A stretch of DNA of 64,000 bases from Streptomyces camelliae (GTDB taxonomy: Bacteria > Actinomycetota > Actinomycetes > Streptomycetales > Streptomycetaceae), in the NCBI RefSeq assembly GCF_027625935.1, contig NZ_CP115300.1:3472001-3536000 (forward strand). Direction: 5' to 3'. The notes beneath the pieces were generated by a model that worked only from the letters and a program-made list of their open reading frames with translations, was not told the DNA's origin and did not search any database. Below are positions 17,621 through 27,542 of the stretch, one piece after another. The first letter of the stretch is position 1. Each line of letters begins with the position of its first letter. A program made the position numbers and the translations under genes.

Positions 17621-17654
17621 CGGCCCGGCGCGCGTACATGGGCGCGCCGGGCCG
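17621..17654. terminator. hairpin terminator between convergent genes
   Basis: Arms 17621-17633 (CGGCCCGGCGCGC) and 17642-17654 are a perfect 13-bp inverted repeat with an 8-nt loop. It lies between the small membrane-protein gene and the 3' end of metB and probably serves both. Confidence 0.85.
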
Positions 17655-17670
17655 ATGGAGCGGATGCCGG

Positions 17671-18825
17671 CTAGCCCAGGGCCTGCTGAAGGTCCTGGAG
17701 CAGGTCGTCGACGTTCTCGATGCCGACCGACAGGCGCACGAGGTCGCCGGGGACCTCCAGCGCGGAGCCCGCCGCGGAGGCATGCGTCATCCGGCCGGGG
17801 TGCTCGATCAGGGACTCCACACCACCGAGGGACTCACCGAGGGTGAACACCTTGGCGCGGTTGCAGACCTCGACGGCCGCCTCCTCGCCGCCCTCGACGC
17901 GGAAGGACACCATGCCGCCGAACGCCCGCATCTGCTTGGCGGCGACCTCGTGCCCCGGGTGCTCGGGCAGGCCCGGGTAGAGCACCTGCGTCACGCGCGC
18001 GTGCCGGGTCAGCATGTCGGCGATCTTCGTGGCGTTCTCGCTGTGCCGGTCCATGCGCACCGCGAGGGTCTTGGTGCCGCGCAGCACCAGCCAGGAGTCG
18101 AAGGGGCCGGCGACGGCGCCCATCGCGTTCTGGTGGTAGGCCAGCTCCTCGCCGAGCGCCTGGTCGGAGACGATCAGCGCGCCGCCGACCACGTCGGAGT
18201 GACCGCCCATGTACTTGGTCAGGGAGTGCACGACGACGTCCGCCCCGAGCGCCAGCGGCTGCTGGAGGTAGGGCGTGGCGAAGGTGTTGTCGACGACGAG
18301 CCTGGCGCCCGCGTCGTGGGCGACCTGGGCGACGGCGGCGATGTCGGTGATGCCGAGCAGCGGGTTGGAGGGGGTCTCCACCCAGACGGCCTTGGTCTTC
18401 GGGGTGATCGCGGCCCGCACGGCGGCCGGGTCGCTGGTGTCGGCGACGGACCACTCCACGCCCCAGCGGGTGGCGACCTTGGCGAACAGGCGGAAGGTGC
18501 CGCCGTAGGCGTCGTTGGGGATGACGACGTGGTCGCCCGGGGTGAGCAGCGTGCGCAGCAGGGTGTCCTCGGCCGCGAGACCGGACGCGAACGCGAGGCC
18601 GCGACGGCCGCCCTCCAGCGCGGCGAGGTTCTCCTCCAGGGCGGTACGGGTGGGGTTGGCGCTGCGGCTGTACTCGTAACCGCCACGCAGCCCGCCGACG
18701 CCGTCCTGCTTGTAGGTCGAGACCTGGTAGATGGGCGGGACGACCGCGCCGGTGAGGGGATCCGCGGTGTTGCCCGCATGGATCGCGAGGGTCTCGAAGT
18801 GCTGACTGATGTGCCTGTCGCTCAT
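17671..18825 (-). CDS. metB: cystathionine gamma-synthase (trans-sulfuration PLP enzyme)
   Basis: This 384-residue protein belongs to the Cys/Met metabolism PLP family. It has FETLAIHAGNTADPLTGA, the substrate-binding YEYSRSANPTR, and the PLP lysine in HSLTKYMGGH. MetB condenses cysteine with O-succinyl- or O-acetylhomoserine; the actinobacterial enzyme often also has gamma-lyase activity, so the precise reaction is family-based. The ATG at 18825 lacks a strong ribosome site. The next gene upstream (18955) is divergent. Confidence 0.9.
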   Translation of the reverse strand: MSDRHISQHFETLAIHAGNTADPLTGAVVPPIYQVSTYKQDGVGGLRGGYEYSRSANPTRTALEENLAALEGGRRGLAFASGLAAEDTLLRTLLTPGDHVVIPNDAYGGTFRLFAKVATRWGVEWSVADTSDPAAVRAAITPKTKAVWVETPSNPLLGITDIAAVAQVAHDAGARLVVDNTFATPYLQQPLALGADVVVHSLTKYMGGHSDVVGGALIVSDQALGEELAYHQNAMGAVAGPFDSWLVLRGTKTLAVRMDRHSENATKIADMLTRHARVTQVLYPGLPEHPGHEVAAKQMRAFGGMVSFRVEGGEEAAVEVCNRAKVFTLGESLGGVESLIEHPGRMTHASAAGSALEVPGDLVRLSVGIENVDDLLQDLQQALG

Positions 18826-18954
18826 GAGCACCGAGCGTAGTCCGCCCGGCCGGATGCCGTCGCCCGCAGGCGTGTCATGACCAGGACGGGAGTTTTCCAC
18901 AGCCTCGCGGCGGGGGGTTGGCGATGTGACCGCGCGGTCTGGTTCGCTTGAGGC

Positions 18955-20073
18955 ATGGCGATTCTCTGGCTTCTGATGGCGCTGCTCATGCTGAGCTTCG
19001 TCCTGCTCCCGTTCCTGCGGCGCAGGCGCGGGGTGATCGAGCAGGTTCCTCCGGAACACCCGGACGCCGCCGACCCGGCGGACTACGGCTTCGTGCGCCA
19101 GGAGGAGCTGGACATACGGATGCCCGGCCCGGACCAGGACCTGCTGGACGTGCTGGAGCTCGTGCAGCGCACGCAGGACTATCGCGCGGCCGCCCAGCTG
19201 CTGGCCGGCACCGAGAAGGAGGGCGAACGGCGCTGGCAGCGGGTGCAGGCCTTCGCGGGTGCCGCCGCACTGGAGCTGCAGCAGCGCCCCGGCGGGGTGC
19301 ACGAGACGCCGGGCGGCCAGTGGCTGCGGGTGTGGCGGGCCGAGCAGCCCAAGGACGCGGGCGGCGCCGCCGTGCACGCGGAGTTCCTGGTGCAGCAGGC
19401 ATGGCGTACGTCGACGCCGGGCACGGACGACTTCCGGATCATCATGGAGGAGGCCCGGGAGGCGTGCGGGCAGGCGGCGCTGCTGGCGCCCGGCGACCCG
19501 GTGCCGTACATCGTCGAGCTGTCCATCGCCCGTGGACTGTCGTATCCGCAGGCCGAGTTCGAGCAGCTGTGGCTGAAGATCCTCGACCGCGCGCCGCATC
19601 ACATGGGTGCGCATCTGGCCGCGCTGCACTACTGGTGCGAGAAGTGGCACGGCTCGCGCGCGCTGGCGTACGCCTTCGCCGAGGCCGCCGCGGCCCGCGC
19701 CCCGCAGGGCTCGCTGCTCGCGGCGCTGCCGCTGTTCGCGGTCTTCGAGCACCTGCCCGAGGTCAACCTGGTGTCGGGCTTCTACCAGAGCGAGGTCGTC
19801 ACCAAGGCGATGCACGGCGCCCTGCACGCGGTGCACTCGGCCCACCCGGACGATCCGACGCTGGCACACGTCCGCCATCTGCTGGTCTTCTTCCTGGTCC
19901 GCGCCGAACGCTGGGCGGAGGCCATGCAGCAGCTGATACACGTCGACGGGCACGTAGGCGCCCTGCCCTGGACCCTGTCCGCCGACCCGGCGGCCGAGTT
20001 CGCCGTCTACCGCGCCCTGGCGGTGGCCGGCTACGAGGCCAACGGCGGCAGCCCGGCGAGCCTGCCGGGCTGA
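18955..20073 (+). CDS. uncharacterised membrane-anchored TPR-like protein
   Basis: This 372-residue protein has an N-terminal membrane helix ([21 protein letters not shown]) followed by RRRR, so the rest is cytoplasmic. The remainder is helical and Ala/Leu-rich with repeated LxxAxxY-like spacing, consistent with a TPR or alpha-solenoid; no catalytic motif is visible. It is divergent from metB. Homologues are conserved in Streptomyces as hypothetical proteins, as far as I recall. A protein-interaction scaffold at the membrane is the most that can be inferred. Confidence 0.82.
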   Translation: MAILWLLMALLMLSFVLLPFLRRRRGVIEQVPPEHPDAADPADYGFVRQEELDIRMPGPDQDLLDVLELVQRTQDYRAAAQLLAGTEKEGERRWQRVQAFAGAAALELQQRPGGVHETPGGQWLRVWRAEQPKDAGGAAVHAEFLVQQAWRTSTPGTDDFRIIMEEAREACGQAALLAPGDPVPYIVELSIARGLSYPQAEFEQLWLKILDRAPHHMGAHLAALHYWCEKWHGSRALAYAFAEAAAARAPQGSLLAALPLFAVFEHLPEVNLVSGFYQSEVVTKAMHGALHAVHSAHPDDPTLAHVRHLLVFFLVRAERWAEAMQQLIHVDGHVGALPWTLSADPAAEFAVYRALAVAGYEANGGSPASLPG

Positions 20074-20134
20074 GCCGGCCCGAACCCCGGGCGGTGGCCG
20101 GAGAGTCGAAGGAGATCGGAGGGAACACAACGGC

Positions 20135-20162
20135 GATGACACGACGGTGATGACACGACGGT
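20135..20162. repeat. two perfect 14-bp tandem repeats upstream of msrA
   Basis: GATGACACGACGGT occurs at 20135-20148 and again at 20149-20162, followed by GACGGCG. It sits in the 199-bp spacer before msrA and could be a binding site or a slippage product. Confidence 0.5.
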
Positions 20163-20272
20163 GACGGCGAGGACGTGACCGGAATTCGGCCCCCCACCCG
20201 GACGTTCTCCCCGCGTGCCGACCGCCCTGACCGGCACCGCCCGCCCTCCCCCGGACCGACAGGGAGACCCGC

Positions 20273-20986
20273 ATGTTCTTCGGCCGCACCCCGCAACTGC
20301 CCACCCCCGAACAGGCGCTCACGGGCCGCCCCTCCCTCGCCTACGAGGTCCCCGACCGCCACACCGTCCTCGGCACCCCTCTTCTCGGCCCGTACCCCGA
20401 GGGGCTGGAGATCGCCGACTTCGGCCTGGGCTGTTTCTGGGGTGCCGAGCGCACGTTCTGGCGGCTCCCGGCTGGCGTGTACACGACCCTGGTGGGCTAC
20501 CAGGGCGGATACACGGAGTACCCCACCTACGAGGAGGTCTGCTCGGGCCTGACGGGCCACATGGAGGTGGTCCGCGTGGTCTACGACCCGGAGGTGATCA
20601 CCTACGACCGCCTGCTGAAGACCTTCTGGGAGTCCCACGACCCGACCCAGGGCTTCCGCCAGGGCAACGACGTGGGCACGCAGTACCGTTCGGCGATCCA
20701 CACCCACACCCCCGAACAGGCCACGACGGCGGAAACCTCCCGCACGGCGTATCAGAAGGTCCTGACCTCCTCCGGCTACGGCACGATCACCACGGAGATC
20801 CTCCCGGCCACCGACCGCCCCTTCTACCCGGCGGAGGCGTATCACCAGCAGTACCTGGACAAGAACCCGGCCGGTTACTGCGGGTTGGGTGGGACGGGGG
20901 TCAAGCTGAGTGCCCCGTTCGAGACGAACTGGGGCGCGTCGTGCCCGACGGGCATCGCGTCGGCGCCGGAGGTTTCGGAGAAGTAG
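20273..20986 (+). CDS. msrA: peptide methionine (S)-S-oxide reductase
   Basis: This 237-residue protein has the catalytic motif [13 protein letters not shown] near residues 50-62. It also has [38 protein letters not shown] and the downstream YHQQYL. MsrA reduces methionine-S-sulfoxide in damaged proteins using thioredoxin. Cysteines near the C-terminus (GYCGLGG and ASCPTG) could act in resolving the disulfide. An AGGGAGA ribosome site precedes the ATG. It appears monocistronic. Confidence 0.95.
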   Translation: MFFGRTPQLPTPEQALTGRPSLAYEVPDRHTVLGTPLLGPYPEGLEIADFGLGCFWGAERTFWRLPAGVYTTLVGYQGGYTEYPTYEEVCSGLTGHMEVVRVVYDPEVITYDRLLKTFWESHDPTQGFRQGNDVGTQYRSAIHTHTPEQATTAETSRTAYQKVLTSSGYGTITTEILPATDRPFYPAEAYHQQYLDKNPAGYCGLGGTGVKLSAPFETNWGASCPTGIASAPEVSEK

Positions 20987-21110
20987 CCGAACCAGCTTGC
21001 GTCCGGCTCGGCTGGCCAGGGCACTCCTGCCGAAGGTCCGGGCCGAGAGGAACGTGAGAGTCGCGGACGGAGACCACGGGGAGGAACATCGGAGGCACGG
21101 AGGCAAGGTG

Positions 21111-23552
21111 GTGGCTATGGGGACATCGTCGATGCATTTCAGCGAGAGTCCTGAGGATCCATTCGCCCTCGGGCGTGGGGCCTCGGCTGTGCTTGACGAT
21201 CAAGGCACCGTGGTCGGCTGGAGCCCACGCGCACAGGAGTTGCTGGGCTATCCGGCCGAGGAAGTGATCGGACGGGCGTGGCAGGACCTCCTCGTCGACG
21301 CCTGTGACCTGCCGGTCGCGCGCTCCGTGGTCGTAGACGCTTTGAAGGCAGGGGGCTGGTTCGGCGTCCTGCCCGTCCGGCACCGCGACGGGCGCCGTAT
21401 GGAGATGGGATTCCGTGCCCGCGCGATCAGCCGGGAGGGGGGCAGGCAGGAGTGGCTCCTGGTCGGTGCTCCTGCCGCGGAGGTCATCGCCTGGCAGCGG
21501 GACCGCGCGCTGCTGGACGGCCTGTACCACCGGTCCCCGATCGGTCTGGTCATCCACGGCCCGGACAGGAGAGTGATCCGGGTCAACCGTGCGGTCGAGA
21601 AGGCGAGCGGCGTCCCGGCCTCGGCGCCGGTGGGCCGTCACCCCCGCGAATTCATGGTCGACGAGGACGCCGGTCCGGCAGAGGAACGGGTACGGCATGT
21701 TCTGGAGACCGGCGAGCCGTTGATCTTCACAGAGCAGTCCGCCCGGGCACGCCACAATCCAGGTCGGGAGCGGATCGTGTCGGTCTCGGCGTTCCGGATG
21801 GAGGACCCCTCGGGCCGGGTCCTCGGCGTGGCCGAGACGATCGAGGACGTGACCGACCGCCACCGGGCGCAACGCAGGCTCGCCCTGCTGAACGAGGCGA
21901 GCGCCCAGATCGGAACCTCGCTGGACGTGACTCAGACTGCTCGGGAACTGGCCGAGGTGGCCGTCCACGGCCTGGCCGACTACTGCTCGGTGGACCTCCT
22001 CAAGCCCGTGACACTTGGTGACGAACCAGTTCCCGGTACGGCAGGTCCGCTGCTCCGGGCCGCACTCTCACCACCGGAACAACGCGTCCCGTTCCGGGAA
22101 GGCGACGTGGTTCCGCTGCTTCCGGAATCTCCGCAGGCGCGGTGCCTGGCCGAGCGTCGCCCGATTCTCGAAGGGCTGCTGTCCCTCCGCCCCGAGTGGT
22201 ACGCCATGGACCGGCGGCGGGTCGAGATCGCCTTGGGGCTCGGCGTTCATTCGCTGATCGCGGTGCCCCTGATTGCGCGCGGCCTGGTACTGGGCCTGGT
22301 GAGCCTGTGGCGGTCGCGCAATTCGCAGCCTTTCGAGAATGATGATGCTGCGGTGGCCCAGGAGCTTTCCTCGCGTGCGGCCGTCTGCATCGACAACGCG
22401 CGCCGCTTCACCCAGCAGCAGAGCGCCGCTCTGACTCTTCAGCGCAGTCTGCTGCCGAGCACCGCGTCCGACCTGCCGGCCGTGGAGGTGGCTTGCCGGT
22501 ACCTCCCGGCCAGCGGTGAACCGGGCATCGGCGGTGACTGGTTCGACGTGATCCCGTTGTCAGGGGCCCGGGTCGCCCTCGTTGTCGGAGACGTGGTCGG
22601 CCACGGGATCCACGCTGCGGCCTCGATGGGCCGTCTACGCGCCGCCGCGCGCACCCTGGCCAGCCTCGACCTGGAACCGGACGAGGTGGTGGCACGGCTG
22701 GACGATCTGGTCAGTCTGCTGGCCACCGAGCTGGAGGCGAACGCTGACGGCAACCAGTCGGCGATCGAGCAGACGCTCGGGGCCACCTGCCTCTACGCGG
22801 TCTACGATCCGGTCTCCCAGCACTGTTCCCTGGCACGCGCCGGCCACCCGGCGCCCATGGTGTCCACCCCGGACGGCGAAGTGACCGTGCTCGATCTGCC
22901 CGCGGGGCCACCACTGGGCCTGGGCGGACTGCCTTTCGAAACGTACGATCTCGACCTCCCCGAGGGCAGCCTGCTCACGCTCTACACCAACGGCCTCCTG
23001 GAGGCACGCAACGGCGACATAGACGCCGCGCTGGAAGACCTGCGCACATGTCTCGCCCACGCCACCGAGCCTCTGGACCTCACCTGCCACGCCGTGGTCG
23101 AAGCGCTGCTGCCCAAGGACCACCTGCCCACCGACGACATCGCGCTGCTCATCGCCCGTACCCGGGTGCTGCGGCCACAGAATGTCGCCTCATGGCAGCT
23201 TCCCCTGGAGGCGACCGCCGCCGCCCGTGCCAGAGAGCTGACCACGTCGAAACTGACCGAATGGGGGCTGGCCGAACTGGTCTTCACCACCGAGCTGGTC
23301 GCCAGCGAGCTCGTCACCAACACCTACCGGTACGCAGCCGGTCCCGTCACCCTGCGCCTCATCCGTACGCACTGCCTGATCTGCGAAGTGTCCGACACCA
23401 GCCACACGTCCCCCCACCTCCGGCGGGCCCTCAGCACGGACGAGGGCGGACGCGGGCTCTTCCTGGTCGCGCAGCTCACAGAGCGGTGGGGTACCCGCTA
23501 CAGCCACGACGGCAAGACCGTCTGGACTGAGCAGCTTCTGCCGCCCGCATGA
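21111..23552 (+). CDS. PAS-PAS-GAF-PP2C phosphatase with C-terminal anti-sigma-type HATPase
   Basis: This ~813-residue signalling protein has domains in order: PAS (~18-115), PAS (~130-255), GAF (~265-430), SpoIIE/RsbU-type PP2C (~440-675) and HATPase_c (~695-810). The PP2C metal residues look intact ([22 protein letters not shown]). The kinase-like domain has an N-box ([12 protein letters not shown]) and a G-box ([12 protein letters not shown]). Such fusions can both phosphorylate and dephosphorylate anti-anti-sigma factors in response to the sensor domains. I chose GTG 21111, 7 nt after GGAGG (21099-21103); ATG 21117 is possible. The next gene overlaps its stop by 4 bp. Less extreme codon use suggests an accessory gene. 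Confidence 0.9.
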   Translation: MAMGTSSMHFSESPEDPFALGRGASAVLDDQGTVVGWSPRAQELLGYPAEEVIGRAWQDLLVDACDLPVARSVVVDALKAGGWFGVLPVRHRDGRRMEMGFRARAISREGGRQEWLLVGAPAAEVIAWQRDRALLDGLYHRSPIGLVIHGPDRRVIRVNRAVEKASGVPASAPVGRHPREFMVDEDAGPAEERVRHVLETGEPLIFTEQSARARHNPGRERIVSVSAFRMEDPSGRVLGVAETIEDVTDRHRAQRRLALLNEASAQIGTSLDVTQTARELAEVAVHGLADYCSVDLLKPVTLGDEPVPGTAGPLLRAALSPPEQRVPFREGDVVPLLPESPQARCLAERRPILEGLLSLRPEWYAMDRRRVEIALGLGVHSLIAVPLIARGLVLGLVSLWRSRNSQPFENDDAAVAQELSSRAAVCIDNARRFTQQQSAALTLQRSLLPSTASDLPAVEVACRYLPASGEPGIGGDWFDVIPLSGARVALVVGDVVGHGIHAAASMGRLRAAARTLASLDLEPDEVVARLDDLVSLLATELEANADGNQSAIEQTLGATCLYAVYDPVSQHCSLARAGHPAPMVSTPDGEVTVLDLPAGPPLGLGGLPFETYDLDLPEGSLLTLYTNGLLEARNGDIDAALEDLRTCLAHATEPLDLTCHAVVEALLPKDHLPTDDIALLIARTRVLRPQNVASWQLPLEATAAARARELTTSKLTEWGLAELVFTTELVASELVTNTYRYAAGPVTLRLIRTHCLICEVSDTSHTSPHLRRALSTDEGGRGLFLVAQLTERWGTRYSHDGKTVWTEQLLPPA

Positions 23553-24235
23553 CTGGTGGAGTCCCCGTCCTCGGGCTCACCGGAGCGCGTCTGGTCGAAA
23601 ATCAGTGGCCGCCCGAACCGGCCGACTTCACGCTGTACGCCATGGCACAACCCCAACGCGAGATCCGTGCGGCCTACGCGGACTCCACGATCACCGTCTA
23701 CCAGGCGTACGCCCCGGAAATCGGCCTGCCCGCCGTCCAGGAGGGCCGTTTCCCCGCCGTGTGGAAGCGCGACAGGATGACGTGGATCAAGCCGTCGTTC
23801 CTGTGGATGATGTACCGATGCGGCTGGGGCGCCAAGGAGGGGCAGGAGACCGTTCTCGCGGTCGAGATCAGCCGTGCCGGCTTCGAGTGGGCGCTGCGTC
23901 ACGCGTGCCTGTCGAGCTACGTCCGCGGCGTACATCCAGACCGGGCCGCCTGGCAGTGTCAGTTGAAGCGCGCACCCGCTCGCGTGCAGTGGGACCCCGA
24001 GCGGGATCTGCACCTGCAACCCCTGCCGTACCGGTCTCTGCAACTCGGCCTCTGCGGTGAGGCCGCACGACGCTACGCGGACGAGTGGACAGTCGCCATC
24101 CGCGACGTGACCCCCCTCGCCCACGAGATCCACGCCCTGGTCAACAGTGGCGATCTGGGCGCCGCCGCCCGGCTGCTGCCCCAGGAACGCTCCTATCCCA
24201 TTGGAGACGAGCTTCTTGCCCACCTACGCGGATGA
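23549..24235 (+). CDS. DUF4291 family protein
   Basis: This 228-residue protein overlaps the phosphatase stop as ATGA, so it is translationally coupled. It has the family landmarks REIRAAYADSTITVYQAY, WKRDRMTWIKPSFLWMMYR and a central WDPERDLH. The conserved tyrosines, arginines and lysine look like an enzyme active site, but I know of no established reaction. Coupling to a multi-sensor phosphatase suggests a role in the same stress response. That is inference from gene order. Confidence 0.85.
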   Translation: MTGGVPVLGLTGARLVENQWPPEPADFTLYAMAQPQREIRAAYADSTITVYQAYAPEIGLPAVQEGRFPAVWKRDRMTWIKPSFLWMMYRCGWGAKEGQETVLAVEISRAGFEWALRHACLSSYVRGVHPDRAAWQCQLKRAPARVQWDPERDLHLQPLPYRSLQLGLCGEAARRYADEWTVAIRDVTPLAHEIHALVNSGDLGAAARLLPQERSYPIGDELLAHLRG

Positions 24236-24340
24236 CAGGCAGCTCCAGCCGACAGCCGGCTCCGGCCCATGGGTCACACGGCAGCACAGGCTCTCCGGTA
24301 CCGGCGTCTCCTGCCCGGTCGGCGTGGTCGGGGCGGAGGG

Positions 24341-24943
24341 GTGAGTACGGAGGCGGAGGCGGCAGCGTCATCGCTCGCCGCGCTGTGGCGGGAACGACGG
24401 CCGGCGGGGCCGCCCGTCGCCCACACCTTCCGCGGCACGTACGCGGACCGCTGGGTGCGCTTCCACAGCCTCCCCGGGTCGAAGCGCTACCCGGAGTCCG
24501 ATGCCGAGTACGCGATCGCGCTGGACCGGTACAACACGATCCTCGACACGTTGTTCACGGAGCGGGACGTGTTCGTGGTGACCATGGACTGGTCGTACAC
24601 ACCGACGGGTCCGGCCGGCTGGCCGACACCACGGCCCGAACTGCACCCCGGCGGCCTCCGCTGGTGGACCGAGGCGGCACTGGACGACCCCGATCCGGAG
24701 TTCCACGCCTACACCCGGCTGTACGCGGACCGGCGCCCGTGGCGGTACGGCTGCCTCGACGACCTGCTGCGCGCCGTCGCCGACGAGACGCTCGTCGAGG
24801 TGTTCATCACCGACACGGAACTGCGACGGATCCACCATCCCTACGACGGTGGCGCGGACGTCATCCTCGCCACCCCCGCCGAGCGGGACCGGCTCCGCGA
24901 ACGCCACACCGACTGGCTCCCCTCCGATCCGGCCGGCCTGTGA
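24341..24943 (+). CDS. DUF3885-like protein
   Basis: This ~200-residue protein from the GTG at 24341 resembles the DUF3885 family: HTFRGTYADRWVRFHSLPGSKRY, YNTILDTLF and a C-terminal LVEVFITDTELRRIHHPYDGG. It follows the DUF4291 gene by 105 bp on the same strand and may be cotranscribed. The ATG at 24269 would add 24 mostly Arg/Gly residues without a good ribosome site. Function unknown. Its 3' end is 18 bp from the convergent hydrolase gene. Confidence 0.78.
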   Translation: MSTEAEAAASSLAALWRERRPAGPPVAHTFRGTYADRWVRFHSLPGSKRYPESDAEYAIALDRYNTILDTLFTERDVFVVTMDWSYTPTGPAGWPTPRPELHPGGLRWWTEAALDDPDPEFHAYTRLYADRRPWRYGCLDDLLRAVADETLVEVFITDTELRRIHHPYDGGADVILATPAERDRLRERHTDWLPSDPAGL

Positions 24944-24961
24944 TGCCTCGGCGCTCGTCGG

Positions 24962-26176
24962 TCACGGTGCGTGGAAGCCGACCTCCGGGTAGGCCGAGGT
25001 GGGGCCGTTCAGGATGGGTTCGGGGATGCCCCTCAGGTGGAGGTCGAAGAAGGCCGCCACGTAGGTGCGGGTGAGCTGGACGGCGCGCTGGGGGGAGAGT
25101 GTCGTGCCGGGGGGTTCGGGGATGCCGAGTTTCGCGGCGAGGACGGGGACGTCGGTGAAGCTGCCGTGGTTGGAGCCGGTGACGGTCAGCCATCGTTTCC
25201 AGCCCTTGAGGCGGCCCCAGGCGTCCGTCCAGGTGGGGTCCTCGTCGGTGCCCGTGCTGTGGCCGATCATCATGAACGGGCGGCCGCCCAGGCCGTCGTC
25301 GGGGACGGGCACGAACATGGTGCCGTCGAGGTTGACACCGGCCAGGACCCGCTTGTCGTGGGCCATGGTGGGGACGGCGGAGGCGCCGCCGATGGAGTGC
25401 CCCGCCACACCGATCCGCCTGCCGTCGATCATGTGGGCGTAGCGCCAGGCAGGGTGACGGTGGCGGGTCAGCTCGTCGATGACGAACGAGAGGTCCTTCG
25501 CGCGGCTTTCCTCGATGGCCGCGGGCGGGTACGCGTCCGGGTCGTCGCAGATGGTGCAGGTGAGGGTCTTCCCGTCGGGGAACGTGGTGCCGGAGTTCTC
25601 GTAGGTGTGGTCGACCAGGGCGACGACGTAACCCCGGCCGGCGAGATCCTCGGCGAGGCTGGTGATCTCCGTGCGGGGCATGGTGAAGCCGGGAGAGAGC
25701 AGGAGCAGCGGGAAGCGGCCGTGGCGCGGCACCGCGTCGGTGTGCGACCAGGTACGGGTCTCGCTGACCGCCTCGGGCGGGATCGTGGTGCCCGGGACCT
25801 TCAGCTGGAGCATGTCCCGGGCGGCCTCGACGGTCATGTAGGGGGCGGGGCCGCCGGTGCCGGGCCGGGCGGGGTAGTACATCGACACCATGAGCTGCCG
25901 GTGCCCCGCCGAGGGGACCCACGGGTCCTGGCGGTGCTCGTCGACAAGGTGCAGGATGTCCCGGCCGACGGCGTACGGCCCGGTCGGGGCGGGCAGTTCG
26001 GCCGGGGAGAGAGCCGCATCGGTGGCGGCGGCGGAGACGTCGGTGCCGGTGGCCGCGAGGGTGCGGTGCACACCGGTGGGGGCGGCTGACGCGGGGGCCG
26101 TGGCAGCCGCGACGACGGGCAGCGGAAGGACGAGGGCCAGCACGACAGCGGTCGCTGTGCGACGGGTTCTTGTCAT
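24962..26176 (-). CDS. secreted alpha/beta hydrolase, PAF-acetylhydrolase-like
   Basis: This 404-residue protein has a signal peptide (MTRTRRTATAVVLALVLPLP, cleavage near ASA-AP). The mature part is an alpha/beta hydrolase with the nucleophile elbow GVAGHSIGGASA, the oxyanion region LLLLSPGFT, and a C-terminal histidine in GSNHGSFTD. The nearest recognisable group is platelet-activating factor acetylhydrolase / dienelactone-type esterases, also seen in Streptomyces as secreted lipases. A pair of 23-bp tandem repeats sits just upstream of the start, a likely control site. Confidence 0.88.
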   Translation of the reverse strand: MTRTRRTATAVVLALVLPLPVVAAATAPASAAPTGVHRTLAATGTDVSAAATDAALSPAELPAPTGPYAVGRDILHLVDEHRQDPWVPSAGHRQLMVSMYYPARPGTGGPAPYMTVEAARDMLQLKVPGTTIPPEAVSETRTWSHTDAVPRHGRFPLLLLSPGFTMPRTEITSLAEDLAGRGYVVALVDHTYENSGTTFPDGKTLTCTICDDPDAYPPAAIEESRAKDLSFVIDELTRHRHPAWRYAHMIDGRRIGVAGHSIGGASAVPTMAHDKRVLAGVNLDGTMFVPVPDDGLGGRPFMMIGHSTGTDEDPTWTDAWGRLKGWKRWLTVTGSNHGSFTDVPVLAAKLGIPEPPGTTLSPQRAVQLTRTYVAAFFDLHLRGIPEPILNGPTSAYPEVGFHAP

Positions 26177-26204
26177 GGTGGTGACGCTAGAGCGGGGACG
26201 CCGG

Positions 26205-26250
26205 AGTGACGTCCGCTCAGGGATGTAAGTGACGTCCCCTCAGAGATGTA
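26205..26250. promoter_or_regulatory. two abutting 23-bp direct repeats upstream of the secreted hydrolase gene
   Basis: 26205-26227 and 26228-26250 are head-to-tail copies of AGTGACGTCCGCTCAGGGATGTA with two differences. They lie 29-74 bp upstream of the hydrolase ATG (26176, minus strand), where a promoter and operators are expected. Each unit contains GACGTC, a self-complementary core. Confidence 0.6.
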
Positions 26251-26324
26251 TCTCCACTGCCGCCGCACCACCTGCAGACGTACGGGACGCAGGGCGAACC
26301 ACGATCACAAGTCCCCCTCGTTTC

Positions 26325-26338
26325 GGCATAGGAATGCC
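26325..26338. promoter_or_regulatory. short inverted repeat upstream of the lipoprotein gene
   Basis: GGCAT (26325-26329) and ATGCC (26334-26338) frame AGGA about 100 bp before the lipoprotein start. The surrounding DNA (26251-26439) is noticeably less GC-rich. Operator status is tentative. Confidence 0.3.
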
Positions 26339-26439
26339 ATAAGAGTCGACTGCCGCCCTCTCGGCCATCATGATCTGTGACCTGAACAGTTTTTCGAACG
26401 GGTCGCATGAGAGACGAACGAGAGGCAACGGGGGGCGTC

Positions 26440-27306
26440 ATGCGTGGTCGGCGGTTCCGTACGGCTGCGGCGGTCGTGGCCGTCGCGGCGGTCCTGGGCC
26501 CGGTCTCGGGCTGTGGTGGGAGCGGCGCGGGGCACACGCCCTCGGCGCGAGGACAGACGCGGGCCGCCCTCGCGCTGACGGCCGACCTGGTCAAGGTCGA
26601 GGACGCCAGCGCCAAGGAGCACTCGGCCCGGGTGGAGGAGATCCACACGGTCGGCGGTGCGCTGCGGGCGCGGATGACCGGGGAGCTGGACTGGGCCGAC
26701 GGCCAGCAGGGTGACTTCACGCTGACGATGCCGTCGCTCCCGCAGATCCCGAGCGCGCGGTTCGAGTTCCGCAAGGACGCCATCTACATGAGCACGCCGG
26801 CGAAGTTCCTGAAGCTGATGGGCGGCAAGCACTGGCTGCGGACCCCCCTCGGCATGCTCGCCGCGCAGAACGCCACGCAGAAGGCCAGGGTGGACATGAT
26901 CCGGCAGGCCAATCCGACCCTGTCGGTGCGGATGCTGATCGCGAGCGGTGATGTGCACCGGGTCGGCCGGGAAACCGTCCGCGGGGTGGCCGCCACCCAC
27001 TACGCGGGCACGCTGGACGCGTCCCGGCTGGCGACCCTCCGCGGCCGGGGCCTGACGCCCGGCGACGTGAAGTCCCTCAGGGCGGAGCTCGCGGCGAAGG
27101 GCATCAAGGAGGAGCACGTCGACGTCTGGGTCGACAGCCGCGATCTGCTGGTGGAGAAGCGGACCCGGGTGCGGACCACCGCCGGGGAGGAGATGTCGAC
27201 CGCCTACTACTCCGACTACGGTGTCGCGGTCGACGTCTCGGTCCCCGCCCTCTCCGACACCACGCTGCTGCCTCCGAGGACACCGAAGCCGTCCGGGACG
27301 GCCTGA
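26440..27306 (+). CDS. lipoprotein, LppX/LprG-like fold candidate
   Basis: This 288-residue protein starts at the ATG at 26440 with GGGGGG nearby; the earlier ATG at 26407 lacks a ribosome site. The signal peptide ends in a lipobox (GPVSGC, Cys ~24). The mature protein has two-domain beta-rich features such as VGGALRARMTGELDWADG and DVWVDSRDLLVEKRTRV, resembling the actinobacterial LppX_LprAFG lipoprotein family. Those proteins carry hydrophobic or lipid cargo. The cargo here is unknown. Confidence 0.85.
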   Translation: MRGRRFRTAAAVVAVAAVLGPVSGCGGSGAGHTPSARGQTRAALALTADLVKVEDASAKEHSARVEEIHTVGGALRARMTGELDWADGQQGDFTLTMPSLPQIPSARFEFRKDAIYMSTPAKFLKLMGGKHWLRTPLGMLAAQNATQKARVDMIRQANPTLSVRMLIASGDVHRVGRETVRGVAATHYAGTLDASRLATLRGRGLTPGDVKSLRAELAAKGIKEEHVDVWVDSRDLLVEKRTRVRTTAGEEMSTAYYSDYGVAVDVSVPALSDTTLLPPRTPKPSGTA

Positions 27307-27339
27307 CCAGCCACCCGATCACCCGAGTACCCGACCACT

Positions 27340-27363
27340 CGGTCACCCGGTCACCCGGTCACC
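27340..27363. repeat. three 8-bp tandem repeats (CGGTCACC)
   Basis: CGGTCACC repeats at 27340-27347, 27348-27355 and 27356-27363, with weaker relatives just upstream (CGATCACC, CGAGTACC). It lies 34 bp after the lipoprotein stop. Confidence 0.5.
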
Positions 27364-27542
27364 CCAACTGGCCCAGCCGCTGCCGCGGTTCCGTCCGCTC
27401 GGTCTGTTCGCGAGTGCGTCCTCGGGGCAACGCGGCCGAGCTGCCGGGGCCGGCCGGACCGGTCGGGCGGGCCGGGTAATTCAGGCGACGGTGTCGCCCG
27501 CCTCCTCGTACATTCCCCGGGGAATACCGGGAGGGATTCGGG

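Noticed and set aside
17671..20322. Very long minus-strand frame extending metB upstream to 883 codons
   Set aside because: Family motifs begin at the ATG at 18825; the extension is antisense to the TPR-like gene at 18955-20073.
20910..21110. N-terminal extension of the phosphatase by ~67 residues
   Set aside because: Arg/Ala-rich, overlaps the msrA 3' end, and the GGAGG ribosome site supports the later start.
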